A stretch of 6,950 nt of DNA from Gammaproteobacteria bacterium (GCA_004357005.1 SMWH01000133.1:1-6950); one strand, 5' to 3'. Positions 1-6,715 are shown, counted from the stretch's first letter. Made by a program: numbers and translations. Notes: a model not told the origin generated them from the sequence alone.

Positions 1-1559
1 CAGCACAGCACCACCGCATCATCGGGCAGGACTGCTTGCGAACGCGTCATGCCCGTCGGGGCATCGCCAAAGCCATCGATGGCAAAGGGCGTGGGTTCGA
101 TACGGACCATGGTCTCGCTGTAGTTCTTTTCTCTGGACGCGGGGACCAGGGTGTCGTTGGCGACCAGATAATCGATCCAGTCCGCCTGCTGGCTCCCAAA
201 AAACCCCAGGTAACTCACCTGTATCGGCGCGGGCCGGGCAGCCAGTACCGCCGGTCGGGCTTCGGCGGTGTAGCCCGCCGCGTCTATCAGCACATGCAGC
301 CGATCCGCCCGGATGCGTTCGGCCGCGGTGGCATCGTCGTCCCCGGAAAGGTCCACGAAATGATCCGCCGCTTCCCGGATCGAGCGGACTAGTCCGCTAT
401 CATCCGGTGCCCGCAGGGCATAGGCGAAGACTTCGAAGCGGTCCTTGTCGTGGTGAGCGAAAAGATCGCGCATCAGAAAGGCCACCGGATGGACGCGGAA
501 GTCCGGCGATGCGTAACCGATGCGAATACGCCCATTCGTATCCGGCAACTGCGGCGTTTCGCCGTGGCCCACGTGGTCGCGGGTAGCGACGGACCAGGCC
601 CGGGCGATGGCGTTACACAATGGCGTGTCTTCCGGGTAACACTCCAGAGCCGCCAGGGGTTTGAGCGCGGGAACCCTTGCTGTGTCAGGGGCCTTTGCGG
701 AGGTGGCCTGATCCAGCGCGGTCATCGTGAGTTCGCGAATGCGCATCAGGGTTGCGTCGTAGTCTTCCCAGTCGCAGGCGGCGAAGCGCTGGAGTTGCCA
801 GGACACGTAGGCGGTTTCGGCGCCGGGAAAAGGCAGGCCCGGGGGCAGCTTGCTCGCCGCTTCCTCCGCCTCGGGCAACTGGCCCGCTGCCGCCAGCGCC
901 CGTGCGTGTCCCAGCAGGGCCATGGGATTGGCGGGTTCCATCGATCGGGCCCGGTCATACACCTCGACCGCTTCACACGCCTTGAATTGGCGCAACAGGG
1001 CCTCGCCCAGATTGTTGAGACAGGTGGCTTCGCTGGGTGCTGCGTTCACTGCCGCCCTCAGCTGTCGTTCCGCGTCAACGGGACGCTCCAGCGTCAGAAG
1101 GGCCAATGCCAGGTTGTTGAGGGTGCGCCAATCAGCCGCATCCAGCGTCAGGGCTTTCTCATAGATCTCGAGAGCCTCCCCGGCCCGGTGCGCTCCGTGG
1201 AGAGCATCGGCCAGGCCGCGCAGCGGGCGCACTGAATCCGGTTGAAGCTGTGCGGCTTCCGCCAGGGCGGTCAGGGCTTCGTCGCGTCGCTCAAGGCGGT
1301 TGAGCACGCGACCCAGATGCATCAGCACCTCCGCGCGTTGAGACACGGGGAGGCTGTTCGAGGCAAGGACGCGACTCAGATATTGTTCCGCCGCCGGCGC
1401 GTTCCCCGTGCGTTCCCGGAGGATTCCCAGCAAAACCAGGGCGTGGGTGTTGTCCGGTTCGGCGTCGATCAGGGATTGCAGAACGCGCGCGGCGCCCGCT
1501 TTGTCTCCCCGGCGCAACCGTTGCTTGGCTTCGTTGATAGCGGTTTTGCTGTCAGCCAC
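1..1559 (-). CDS. TPR-containing O-GlcNAc-transferase-like (SPINDLY/GT41) glycosyltransferase, 3' end outside window
   Basis: Reading the minus strand from GTG at 1559 gives 519 codons without a stop to the window edge, so the C-terminal part of the protein is missing. Residues 2 to about 243 are about six 34-residue TPRs; unit ends are visible at AEPDN (33-37), LQPDS (105-109), LDAAD (139-143) and MEPAN (207-211). A linker with CDW (262-264) leads into the GT41 catalytic region: RIRIGYASPDFRVHP (about 344-358), FEVFAYAL, LIDAAGYTAEARP (to about 434), RPAPIQVSYLG (442-452) and NYSETMVRI. These match bacterial SPINDLY and eukaryotic OGT; His357 aligns with the conserved His of the human OGT 'DFGNHP' motif. 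Family members transfer a sugar, usually GlcNAc from UDP-GlcNAc, to protein side chains in the cytosol. The second Rossmann half, which binds the nucleotide sugar, would lie to the left. Sugar and target proteins cannot be read from the sequence. The gene follows a MATE transporter after one base, so the two are probably co-translated. Confidence 0.92.
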   Translation of the reverse strand, partial: MADSKTAINEAKQRLRRGDKAGAARVLQSLIDAEPDNTHALVLLGILRERTGNAPAAEQYLSRVLASNSLPVSQRAEVLMHLGRVLNRLERRDEALTALAEAAQLQPDSVRPLRGLADALHGAHRAGEALEIYEKALTLDAADWRTLNNLALALLTLERPVDAERQLRAAVNAAPSEATCLNNLGEALLRQFKACEAVEVYDRARSMEPANPMALLGHARALAAAGQLPEAEEAASKLPPGLPFPGAETAYVSWQLQRFAACDWEDYDATLMRIRELTMTALDQATSAKAPDTARVPALKPLAALECYPEDTPLCNAIARAWSVATRDHVGHGETPQLPDTNGRIRIGYASPDFRVHPVAFLMRDLFAHHDKDRFEVFAYALRAPDDSGLVRSIREAADHFVDLSGDDDATAAERIRADRLHVLIDAAGYTAEARPAVLAARPAPIQVSYLGFFGSQQADWIDYLVANDTLVPASREKNYSETMVRIEPTPFAIDGFGDAPTGMTRSQAVLPDDAVVLC

Positions 1560-1560
1560 A

Positions 1561-2913
1561 TCAGACCTCGACGTGCTGCCAGGCGCCGCGTTCCCACAAA
1601 ACCGCGGTGATGATTGTCTGACATATACGATAGATGCCGTTGGCAATCCAGATAGCCAGCAAACCGTAGCCCAGAACCGGGCCCACCAGATAAGCGGCGG
1701 GCAGGAACAACAGCCACTGGAGGATGACGGTAACGAACATGATCCGTTTTGTGTCGCCGGCGCCCAGGTGTGCGTTCAGCAGCACCATCCCGATGCCCTC
1801 CGTCCACATGAGCGCCCCGACCAGTTGCAGCGGAACCCGCGCCAGTTCGAGGGTGGAAGGCTCGTGGATGAAGATTCCCAGAATCGCATCGGGAAAGAAC
1901 ACGGCGGGCGCGCCCAGACCCAGACCCGTCAATGCGGCAAGCATCGCGACGTTCCATGCCCAGCGCCGGGCGTCTTCCGGATCACCGCGGCCCAGGGCGT
2001 GACCGACCAGCGATGCGGCCGCCAACCCATAACCCAGTGCCGGCAGGATGCCCACCAGTGTCAACGTCATCAGTACGTTGGCGGCGGCCAGTGAACCCGT
2101 GCCGACACGTCCGACGATCCAGAACAGCACCACCATGCCCGCGGCGAAAGCCAGTTGTTGCACGCTGGCGGGCAATGAAATACGGATCATGGTCAACATG
2201 GTCTCGCGACTGGGGATGCCGTGCAGAAAACCACTGGAGCGCGAATGTTTGAGCGCCAGCATGAAATAGGTGGCGGTGCCGGTGTAAATGGCAAGCGTCG
2301 TCGCCAGTCCGGCGCCGGTCGCGCCCAGTGCCGGGGCGCCAAGGTTGCCAAAAATGAAGACCCAGTTGAGGAAAATGTTGAGTGAGTGCATGAGTATCAG
2401 CGTGCCCATATAAAGGCGCGTCAGATGCACCGCACTCCAGTAACCACGAAAAGCAAAGTTCATGGCTACGCCGGTCATGGCTGCCATTCGGATCTGCAGG
2501 TAGGGCGTGCCGGTGGCCTGCACCGCCGGGTCCGCGTTCAGATAGGGGAACAGGGAGGGCGTGGCGACGATCAGCACAGCCGACAGGGGTATCCCGATGC
2601 CGACGGCGAGCAACAGCCCGCCGTTCAGGGGCACGGCGGATTCCGAGGTTCTGCCTTCGCCAATACGCCGCGCTGCCATGGCCTGGACCCCGGCGGAGAT
2701 GCCCAGGATGATGGCCATCGCCATGAAGTTGGCGAAACTGCTGATCCCCACCGCGGCCAGCGCCACATCGCCCAGCGTGCCCACCATGGCCGTATCCACG
2801 ATATTGAGCACGTTCTGGGAGACCATTCCGCCGATGATGGGCAGGGCCAGCTGGAACACCTGCCGGCGGCGGTCCGCGTTCGGGAAACGGCTCGTGATGG
2901 CGTGTCTGATCAT
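1561..2913 (-). CDS. MATE family multidrug/sodium efflux transporter
   Basis: A 450-residue integral membrane protein, the usual size for MATE antiporters, which export cationic drugs, dyes or metabolites in exchange for Na+ or H+. About 12 hydrophobic segments are present in two MatE halves (roughly residues 17-180 and 240-400). The first half has the typical start LALPIIGGMVSQ (22-33), then NIVDTAMVG with Asp40, and GVQAMAARRIGEG (75-87). The second half begins ISLPASVQQLAF, the counterpart of the first-half LALPIIGGM element. The subfamily (NorM-like or DinF-like) and substrate cannot be decided. The ATG at 2913 is preceded by GGAAG at only three bases, so the ribosome site is tight, but this start places a short charged N-terminus before helix 1 as expected. 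The downstream OGT-like gene is coupled to it. The partnership could mean export of a glycosylation-related compound, but that is speculation. Confidence 0.95.
   Translation of the reverse strand: MIRHAITSRFPNADRRRQVFQLALPIIGGMVSQNVLNIVDTAMVGTLGDVALAAVGISSFANFMAMAIILGISAGVQAMAARRIGEGRTSESAVPLNGGLLLAVGIGIPLSAVLIVATPSLFPYLNADPAVQATGTPYLQIRMAAMTGVAMNFAFRGYWSAVHLTRLYMGTLILMHSLNIFLNWVFIFGNLGAPALGATGAGLATTLAIYTGTATYFMLALKHSRSSGFLHGIPSRETMLTMIRISLPASVQQLAFAAGMVVLFWIVGRVGTGSLAAANVLMTLTLVGILPALGYGLAAASLVGHALGRGDPEDARRWAWNVAMLAALTGLGLGAPAVFFPDAILGIFIHEPSTLELARVPLQLVGALMWTEGIGMVLLNAHLGAGDTKRIMFVTVILQWLLFLPAAYLVGPVLGYGLLAIWIANGIYRICQTIITAVLWERGAWQHVEV
1565..1569 (-). promoter_or_regulatory. Ribosome binding site of the OGT-like gene
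   Basis: On the minus strand, GAGGT lies five bases before GTG (1559-1557), inside the last codons of the MATE gene. The MATE stop TGA (1563-1561) is separated from GTG by one base. An overlapping ATG (1561-1559) is in another frame and hits a stop at 1469, so the GTG is the real start. Confidence 0.7.
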
Positions 2914-3099
2914 CAGCTTCCGGTCCGCGACACGGGATTTGTGTCAACTCGCGCGACCATTGACCCCCCGGTCCTCAACTCGGGGCCCCTGGCAGTTGGC
3001 GCGGCCACCGATTCTCCCGGCCCCGGCGCGGGACTCGTGTGGGCTTCGAGACCGACAATTCTCCTGGCTTGTGTGGGTGCGCTAAACTGGCGCGCATTC
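2914..3099. other. Divergent intergenic region between MATE and GT2 genes
   Basis: This 186-bp GC-rich gap should hold promoters for both divergent transcripts. It contains two direct copies of TCAACTCG (2944-2951 and 2975-2982), 31 bp apart, which could be a binding site, but nothing more supports that. No RNA gene or convincing terminator is seen. Confidence 0.4.
3059..3088 (+). promoter_or_regulatory. Possible sigma-70 promoter of the GT2 gene
   Basis: TAAACT (3083-3088) is a fair -10 box. TTCTCC (3059-3064) is a poor -35 box at 18 bp. Transcription would then begin about 3095, leaving only about five bases before ATG at 3100, which fits the absence of a Shine-Dalgarno sequence there. The match is weak. 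Confidence 0.22.
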
Positions 3100-4071
3100 A
3101 TGACTTCTGCTGAGCATTCCCATATCTGTGTCGTCGTGCCGGTTTTTAACGAAGAGGCGGTGCTGGGCACTTTTCATTCGCGGCTGAGCGCGGTGCTCAA
3201 CCAGATCGATATCCCGTCCACCATTTTCTATGTGGATGACGGCAGCACCGACACAACACCGGCGATGCTCTCCGATTTGCTCGCGAAAGACGAGCGCGTG
3301 GGCGTGATCACCCTCAGCCGCAACTTCGGTCATGACATGGCGCTTACGGCGGGTATCGATCTCGCCGGCGGCGACGCGGTGATCGTGATGGACGCGGACG
3401 GACAGGACCCGCCCGAGATCATCCCGGAACTGGTGGCCCGCTGGCTCGAGGGTTATGACGTGGTGTTCGGCACGCGGGTGAGCCGGGAAGGCGAATCGCT
3501 GGCCAAGCGCGTCAGCGCGTCCATGTTCTACCGGCTCATGAACAAGGTCAGCAATCCTCGCATCCCGGCGGACACGGGTGACTTCCGTTTGCTCAGCCGC
3601 CGGGCCGCGGATGCCCTCAAGCACGTACGTGAAAGGCAGCGTTATCTCAAGGGGCTGTTCGCGTGGATCGGGTACCGGCAGACCTCTGTGCCCTACACCC
3701 GTGAACCGCGCATCGCCGGAAACACCAAATGGAGCTACTGGCGGTTGTGGAACTACGCCCTGGATGGTCTGACGGCTTTCACCACGGCACCCCTGAGGCT
3801 GGCTACTTATCTGGGACTGATCACGGCGTTCGGGGCATTCATCTACGGCGCCGTTATCATCGTGCGCACGCTGTTCTACGGAAACCCGGTCGCCGGCTAC
3901 CCGTCTTTGATGGTGGTGATTCTTTTTCTGGGAGGGATTCAGCTGGTGGCCATCGGCATCATCGGTGAATACCTGGGCCGGCTTTTCAACGAAAGCAAGA
4001 AACGCCCGCTCTACCTGGTCGAAAGCATCCGGCCCGCCCGCGTGGCCGCGCGGATTCACTCGGACGCGTAA
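3100..4071 (+). CDS. Polyisoprenyl-phosphate glycosyltransferase, GT2 family (GtrB/DPM1-like)
   Basis: A 323-residue membrane-anchored GT2 enzyme, the usual length for GtrB/ArnC-like proteins. It probably moves a sugar from a nucleotide donor to undecaprenyl phosphate on the cytoplasmic face, making a lipid-linked sugar for surface-polymer or lipid A modification. The GT-A domain has VVVPVFNEE (11-19), YVDDGSTDTT (44-53) and the metal-binding MDADGQDPPE (97-106, Asp98 and Asp100). DTGDFRLLSRRA (158-169) is the acceptor-side motif. Two hydrophobic helices follow (about 234-258 and 269-293), then the family hallmark IGEYLGRLFNESKKRPLYLV. The frame is open far upstream (from 2386), but the homology begins just after ATG 3100 and the upstream stretch is antisense to the MATE gene, so 3100 is chosen. 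No Shine-Dalgarno is visible. No GtrA-like flippase or GtrC-like partner is in the window, so the sugar is unknown. The 3' end overlaps the convergent M23 gene by 16 bp. Confidence 0.94.
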   Translation: MTSAEHSHICVVVPVFNEEAVLGTFHSRLSAVLNQIDIPSTIFYVDDGSTDTTPAMLSDLLAKDERVGVITLSRNFGHDMALTAGIDLAGGDAVIVMDADGQDPPEIIPELVARWLEGYDVVFGTRVSREGESLAKRVSASMFYRLMNKVSNPRIPADTGDFRLLSRRAADALKHVRERQRYLKGLFAWIGYRQTSVPYTREPRIAGNTKWSYWRLWNYALDGLTAFTTAPLRLATYLGLITAFGAFIYGAVIIVRTLFYGNPVAGYPSLMVVILFLGGIQLVAIGIIGEYLGRLFNESKKRPLYLVESIRPARVAARIHSDA

Positions 4072-5054
4072 AGCCAATTGCCCGTCATCGGGACCACCGC
4101 TTTGCCGTCGGGTCCTCTGAACTTGATGGGTACGGACTCCAGTTTCATGCCCGCGTTTCGCTGCACGGCGAAGTGCAAGTGTGGTCCGCTGGCGTAGCCT
4201 GTAGCGCCGGATTCAGCAATGATGTCGCCCGCCAGGACAACCGAACCCGGATGCACGCGAACACCCTCGAAGCGCAAGTGCGCGTAGATGGCCATGGTGC
4301 CGTCCTCGTGCAGGACACGCACGTTGTTGGCCCGATGAGCGTATTGGCTCACATTGAGTCCTGAGCCGTAGAAGTCCTGCTCCACGTCCATAACGATGCC
4401 ATCTCGAGCGGCGCGCACGGGCGTGCCCTCGGGCATCGTGATGTCCACCGCATAACGCGCGTGGCGTTCCGTGTGACTGAATTCGCCGCCGAAAGCCTGG
4501 CTGATCAGAAAACCGGTTCCCACGGGAAACGGCGGCAGATAAAGGACGCGCCTGTCGTGACGGGCGCTGGGATCGCCGGGCACCGCTGTTTGATGCAATT
4601 CGTAGGACCAGTTCTTGCGCTTGTCCCGGGGCGCCACGGTGATCAGCTTGCGTTCCCCGTGCCCTGGGTGCACGAAGGAATGAGGCAGTGATGGCGTGGT
4701 CGTGACGTTCATGGACTTGTGCAGGGTGGCCTGGATCTGCATGGGCCCGTAAGTCTCATTGAAGAACCAGATCTCGGCCGGGGTCTTGTCCGTAACCGAA
4801 CGCACCCGCAGCCTGGCCTTGTTGTTCACCGGGATGGGTTTGGATTCGACGGGAAGATCAGTATCCGGTGCCCGGTCGCTGTAATGCCAGATCCCGTCTT
4901 CGTCCTGGTACTTGTAAAGCCGCTTCGCCGCCACAGGAGAAACCAGGAAAGCGAGACCAAAAACCACGATCAATGCTGTGATCAATGGTGTCAGACACCA
5001 TTGAAATCCCGGGAAACGAAGGAACGTTGGTCGTCCCCGGCTCAAGCGCGCCAT
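4056..5054 (-). CDS. Secreted DUF4124 + M23 family metallopeptidase (LytM-type)
   Basis: A 332-residue predicted exported peptidoglycan endopeptidase or regulator. From ATG 5054 there is an arginine-rich n-region (1-19), a hydrophobic stretch (about 21-42) and a likely cleavage after SPVAA before KRLYKY. DUF4124 follows at about 44-65 (LYKYQDEDGIWHYSDRAP). A central beta-rich part (about 80-175) precedes the M23 domain (about 180-300): FSHTERHARYAVDITMPEG supplies His194 or His198 and Asp204, IYAHL supplies His259, and GPHLHFAV has His292 and His294 of the HxH motif. The zinc and catalytic residues therefore look complete and an active enzyme is expected. The frame stays open up to 5771, but beyond 5335 it is only a shadow of sdaA. 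ATG 5054 has GGAGA nine bases upstream. Both start and ribosome site lie inside a 57-bp repeat unit, and an identical in-frame arrangement exists at 5225, which would add 57 basic residues. An in-frame TTG at 4985 would leave the signal peptide without positive charges. Confidence 0.85.
   Translation of the reverse strand: MARLSRGRPTFLRFPGFQWCLTPLITALIVVFGLAFLVSPVAAKRLYKYQDEDGIWHYSDRAPDTDLPVESKPIPVNNKARLRVRSVTDKTPAEIWFFNETYGPMQIQATLHKSMNVTTTPSLPHSFVHPGHGERKLITVAPRDKRKNWSYELHQTAVPGDPSARHDRRVLYLPPFPVGTGFLISQAFGGEFSHTERHARYAVDITMPEGTPVRAARDGIVMDVEQDFYGSGLNVSQYAHRANNVRVLHEDGTMAIYAHLRFEGVRVHPGSVVLAGDIIAESGATGYASGPHLHFAVQRNAGMKLESVPIKFRGPDGKAVVPMTGNWLYASE
4982..5004. repeat. Perfect palindrome (11-bp arms, 1-bp centre) within the M23 signal-peptide region
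   Basis: TCAATGGTGTC, a single A, then GACACCATTGA. The core GGTGTCAGACACC resembles short palindromes I recall being scattered in proteobacterial genomes and often found near IS200-like/RAYT (Y1) transposases, but no such gene is in the window. On the minus strand it encodes residues around QWCLTPL (18-24) at the start of the hydrophobic segment of the M23 signal peptide. Confidence 0.75.
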
Positions 5055-5296
5055 TCGCAACAATCTCCGAAAACGAAGGAACGATGGTAGTGCCCGGCTC
5101 AAGCGCGGCAGCGGCAGCTGCCGTCTGAAAAAGGCCAAGGGTGATAGTGGCCGGCTCAGGTGCGCCGGCGCAAGCCATCTCCGGAAACGAAGGAACGTTG
5201 GTCGTCCCTGGCTCAAGCGCGCCATTCGCAACAATCTCCGGAAACGAAGGAACGTTGGTTGTCCCCGGCTCAAAAGCGGCAGCCATTGCTGCCGTC
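5012..5296. repeat. Five-unit 57-bp tandem repeat array, pattern A-B-C-A'-B'
   Basis: Contiguous 57-bp units start at 5012 (A), 5069 (B), 5126 (C), 5183 (A') and 5240 (B'). A and A' match at 56 of 57 positions. B and B' share the first half (GAAACGAAGGAACG...) but end in GGCAGC-rich palindromic sequence instead of GCCATTCGCAACAATCTCC. C is strongly diverged but keeps the length and CCGGCTCA. The pattern suggests a 171-bp three-unit period of which five units remain. Because 57 is a multiple of three, two minus-strand frames stay open: one gives 19-residue units with LEPGTTNVPSFPE, the other, the M23 frame, gives basic units with GRPTFLRFRR. The third minus frame is stopped in the A and B units by TGA at CTTGAGCC. 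The array fills nearly all of the sdaA-M23 spacer. I do not recognise the repeat family. Confidence 0.9.
5064..5068 (-). promoter_or_regulatory. Ribosome binding site of the M23 gene, inside a repeat unit
   Basis: On the minus strand, GGAGA is followed after nine bases by ATG (5054-5052). The same GGAGATTGTTGCGAATG is repeated 171 bp upstream with ATG at 5225, in the same reading frame. The copy at 5054 is preferred because it gives a normal-length signal peptide. Confidence 0.5.
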
Positions 5297-5301
5297 TTTT
5301 T
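5272..5301. terminator. Hairpin with T-runs on both sides, probable sdaA terminator
   Basis: CGGCAGC (5277-5283), loop CATT, GCTGCCG (5288-5294) is a perfect 7-bp GC-rich stem. Read on the minus strand it is followed by CTTTT and starts about 42 bases after the sdaA stop, so it may end that transcript. Read on the plus strand it is followed by TCTTTTT, a better tail, but no plus-strand gene ends here. The hairpin is part of repeat unit B'. Unit B holds a related palindrome, CGGCAGCTGCCG (5112-5123). Confidence 0.45.
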
Positions 5302-5310
5302 GCAGCAGGG

Positions 5311-5325
5311 GAAACTCTGAGTTTC
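5311..5325. repeat. Small palindrome downstream of sdaA
   Basis: GAAACTC, one base, GAGTTTC, lying 11-25 bases after the sdaA stop codon on the minus strand. As RNA it could form only a short stem (GAAACT, loop CAG, AGTTTC) without a T-run. Function unknown; possibly chance. Confidence 0.3.
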
Positions 5326-5335
5326 GGGGCTTCGA

Positions 5336-6715
5336 TTAACATTCGATGACGTTCACCGCCAGACCACCGCGGGAGGTTTCCTTGTACTTGGTCTGCATGT
5401 CCCTTCCGGTGTCCCGCATCGTGATGATCACCTTGTCCAGGGGAACGCGGTGTTTGCCGTCGCCCTGCAGCGCCATGCGCGCGGCATTGATGGCTTTGAC
5501 TGCCCCCATGGCGTTGCGTTCTATGCATGGAATCTGCACCAATCCGCCGATGGGGTCGCAGGTGAGCCCGAGGTTGTGCTCCATGCCGATCTCCGCGGCG
5601 TTTTCCACCTGCGCCATGGTACCGCCACGGACGGCCGCCAACGCCCCCGCTGCCATCGAACAGGCCACGCCCACTTCTCCCTGGCACCCCACTTCGGCTC
5701 CGGAGATCGAGGCGTTTTCCTTGTACAGGATGCCGATGGCGCCTGCGGTGAGCAGAAAATCGATGACACATTCCTCGTGGGCCTCGGGGCAGAAGCGCAG
5801 GAAATACTCGAGCACCGCCGGGATAATTCCCGCTGCCCCGTTGGTGGGCGCCGTAACGACTCTGCCGCCGGCGGCGTTCTCTTCGTTGACGGCGAGGGCA
5901 AACAGGTTTACCCAGTCCAGGATGGAAAGCGCGTCGTCATCGCCATCCTCTTTGTCGGACAGTTCGCGGTACAGCGTGGGTGCCCGGCGTTTGACCTTGA
6001 GCCCGCCCGGCAGCACGCCTTCCTGGCGGAACCCGCGTTCCATGCAGTCGTTCATTGCCGACCAGATTTTGCGCAGCCCCTCGCGGATCTCATCTTTGCT
6101 TCGCCAGGCCAGTTCGTTGTCAAACATGACCTCGGCGATGGTGATTTCCTTTCGTGCGCAGATACGCAGCAGTTCCGTGGCCGTGCGAAACGGGTGCGCG
6201 ATTGCGGTGGTGTCTTGAACGATGAGCTCGTCCCGGGCCGCTTCATCTGCATTGACCACGAAGCCGCCGCCAACGGAGTAATACTCACGTTCATAGATTT
6301 TTTCTCCCGCCTCGTTGAACGCGGCGAAGTGCATGCCGTTCGGGTGATAGGGCAGGGCCGCCTCGCGGTTGAACACCAGATCACGCTTGGGCTGGAAATC
6401 GATCTCGCGTTCGCCGCGCAGTCGCAGTCGGCCCGACTCGGCGATCAGCCCGAGCCGTTCCGGTATCGAATCCGGATCCACTTCATCGGGCATGTCCCCC
6501 TCGAGCCCGAGCATGACGGCTTTGTCCGTGCCGTGCCCACGACCCGTGAGGCCCAGGGATCCGAAGAGCTCCGCCGTCACGCGTGCAGTTTTGTCCAGCA
6601 GGTCGTTTTCAGCCAACCGGTCGGTAAACAGGCGCGCCGCGCGCATGGGCCCCACCGTGTGCGAACTGGAGGGTCCGATACCGATTTTGAACAGGTCGAA
6701 TACGCTGACGGGCAT
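5336..6715 (-). CDS. sdaA: L-serine ammonia-lyase (L-serine dehydratase), single-chain, iron-sulfur dependent
   Basis: A 459-residue cytosolic enzyme that converts L-serine to pyruvate and ammonia using an oxygen-sensitive [4Fe-4S] cluster rather than PLP. The beta domain (about 3-157) begins VFDLFKIGIGPSSSHTVGPM, and the catalytic alpha domain spans about 187-455. Visible signature elements are TAPTNGAAG (288-296), KENASISGAEVGCQGEVG (332-349) and CDPIGGLVQIPC (386-397). The cluster cysteines are Cys344, Cys386 and Cys397. The protein ends in Cys459, equivalent to the C-terminal Cys of the Legionella enzyme, which folds into the active site as the fourth iron ligand ('tail in mouth'). Length and ends match type 2 enzymes (SdaA/SdaB/TdcG), so it looks intact. 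ATG 6715 begins exactly at the conserved N-terminus, but no good Shine-Dalgarno precedes it. It reads toward the M23 gene across the repeat array and is probably transcribed alone. Confidence 0.97.
   Translation of the reverse strand: MPVSVFDLFKIGIGPSSSHTVGPMRAARLFTDRLAENDLLDKTARVTAELFGSLGLTGRGHGTDKAVMLGLEGDMPDEVDPDSIPERLGLIAESGRLRLRGEREIDFQPKRDLVFNREAALPYHPNGMHFAAFNEAGEKIYEREYYSVGGGFVVNADEAARDELIVQDTTAIAHPFRTATELLRICARKEITIAEVMFDNELAWRSKDEIREGLRKIWSAMNDCMERGFRQEGVLPGGLKVKRRAPTLYRELSDKEDGDDDALSILDWVNLFALAVNEENAAGGRVVTAPTNGAAGIIPAVLEYFLRFCPEAHEECVIDFLLTAGAIGILYKENASISGAEVGCQGEVGVACSMAAGALAAVRGGTMAQVENAAEIGMEHNLGLTCDPIGGLVQIPCIERNAMGAVKAINAARMALQGDGKHRVPLDKVIITMRDTGRDMQTKYKETSRGGLAVNVIEC

Noticed and set aside
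450..1610. Plus-strand open frames over the left 1.6 kb
   Set aside because: The minus strand here encodes TPR and GT41 motifs without interruption. The plus-strand translations look like ordinary antisense shadows.
1982..2947. 321-codon minus-strand frame overlapping the MATE gene
   Set aside because: It is a shifted frame of the MATE gene, rich in H, R and G, with no membrane segments or motifs.
2942..2947. Perfect TTGACA on the minus strand as a MATE promoter -35 box
   Set aside because: No -10-like hexamer lies 15-19 bp downstream, and transcription would begin at or inside the start codon.
2386..3099. N-terminal extension of the GT2 gene
   Set aside because: The frame is open, but it runs antisense through the MATE gene and lacks homology; the GT2 fold begins right after ATG 3100.
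3082..4077. 331-codon minus-strand frame opposite the GT2 gene
   Set aside because: It is antisense to a clear GT2 enzyme with all family motifs.
5012..5296. CRISPR array
   Set aside because: The units are contiguous 57-bp tandem copies with no unique spacers, and no cas genes are present.
5055..5771. Very long M23 protein starting at 5771
   Set aside because: The part beyond 5335 is an out-of-frame reading of sdaA. The part between 5055 and 5335 is repeat array, possible only as a variable extension.
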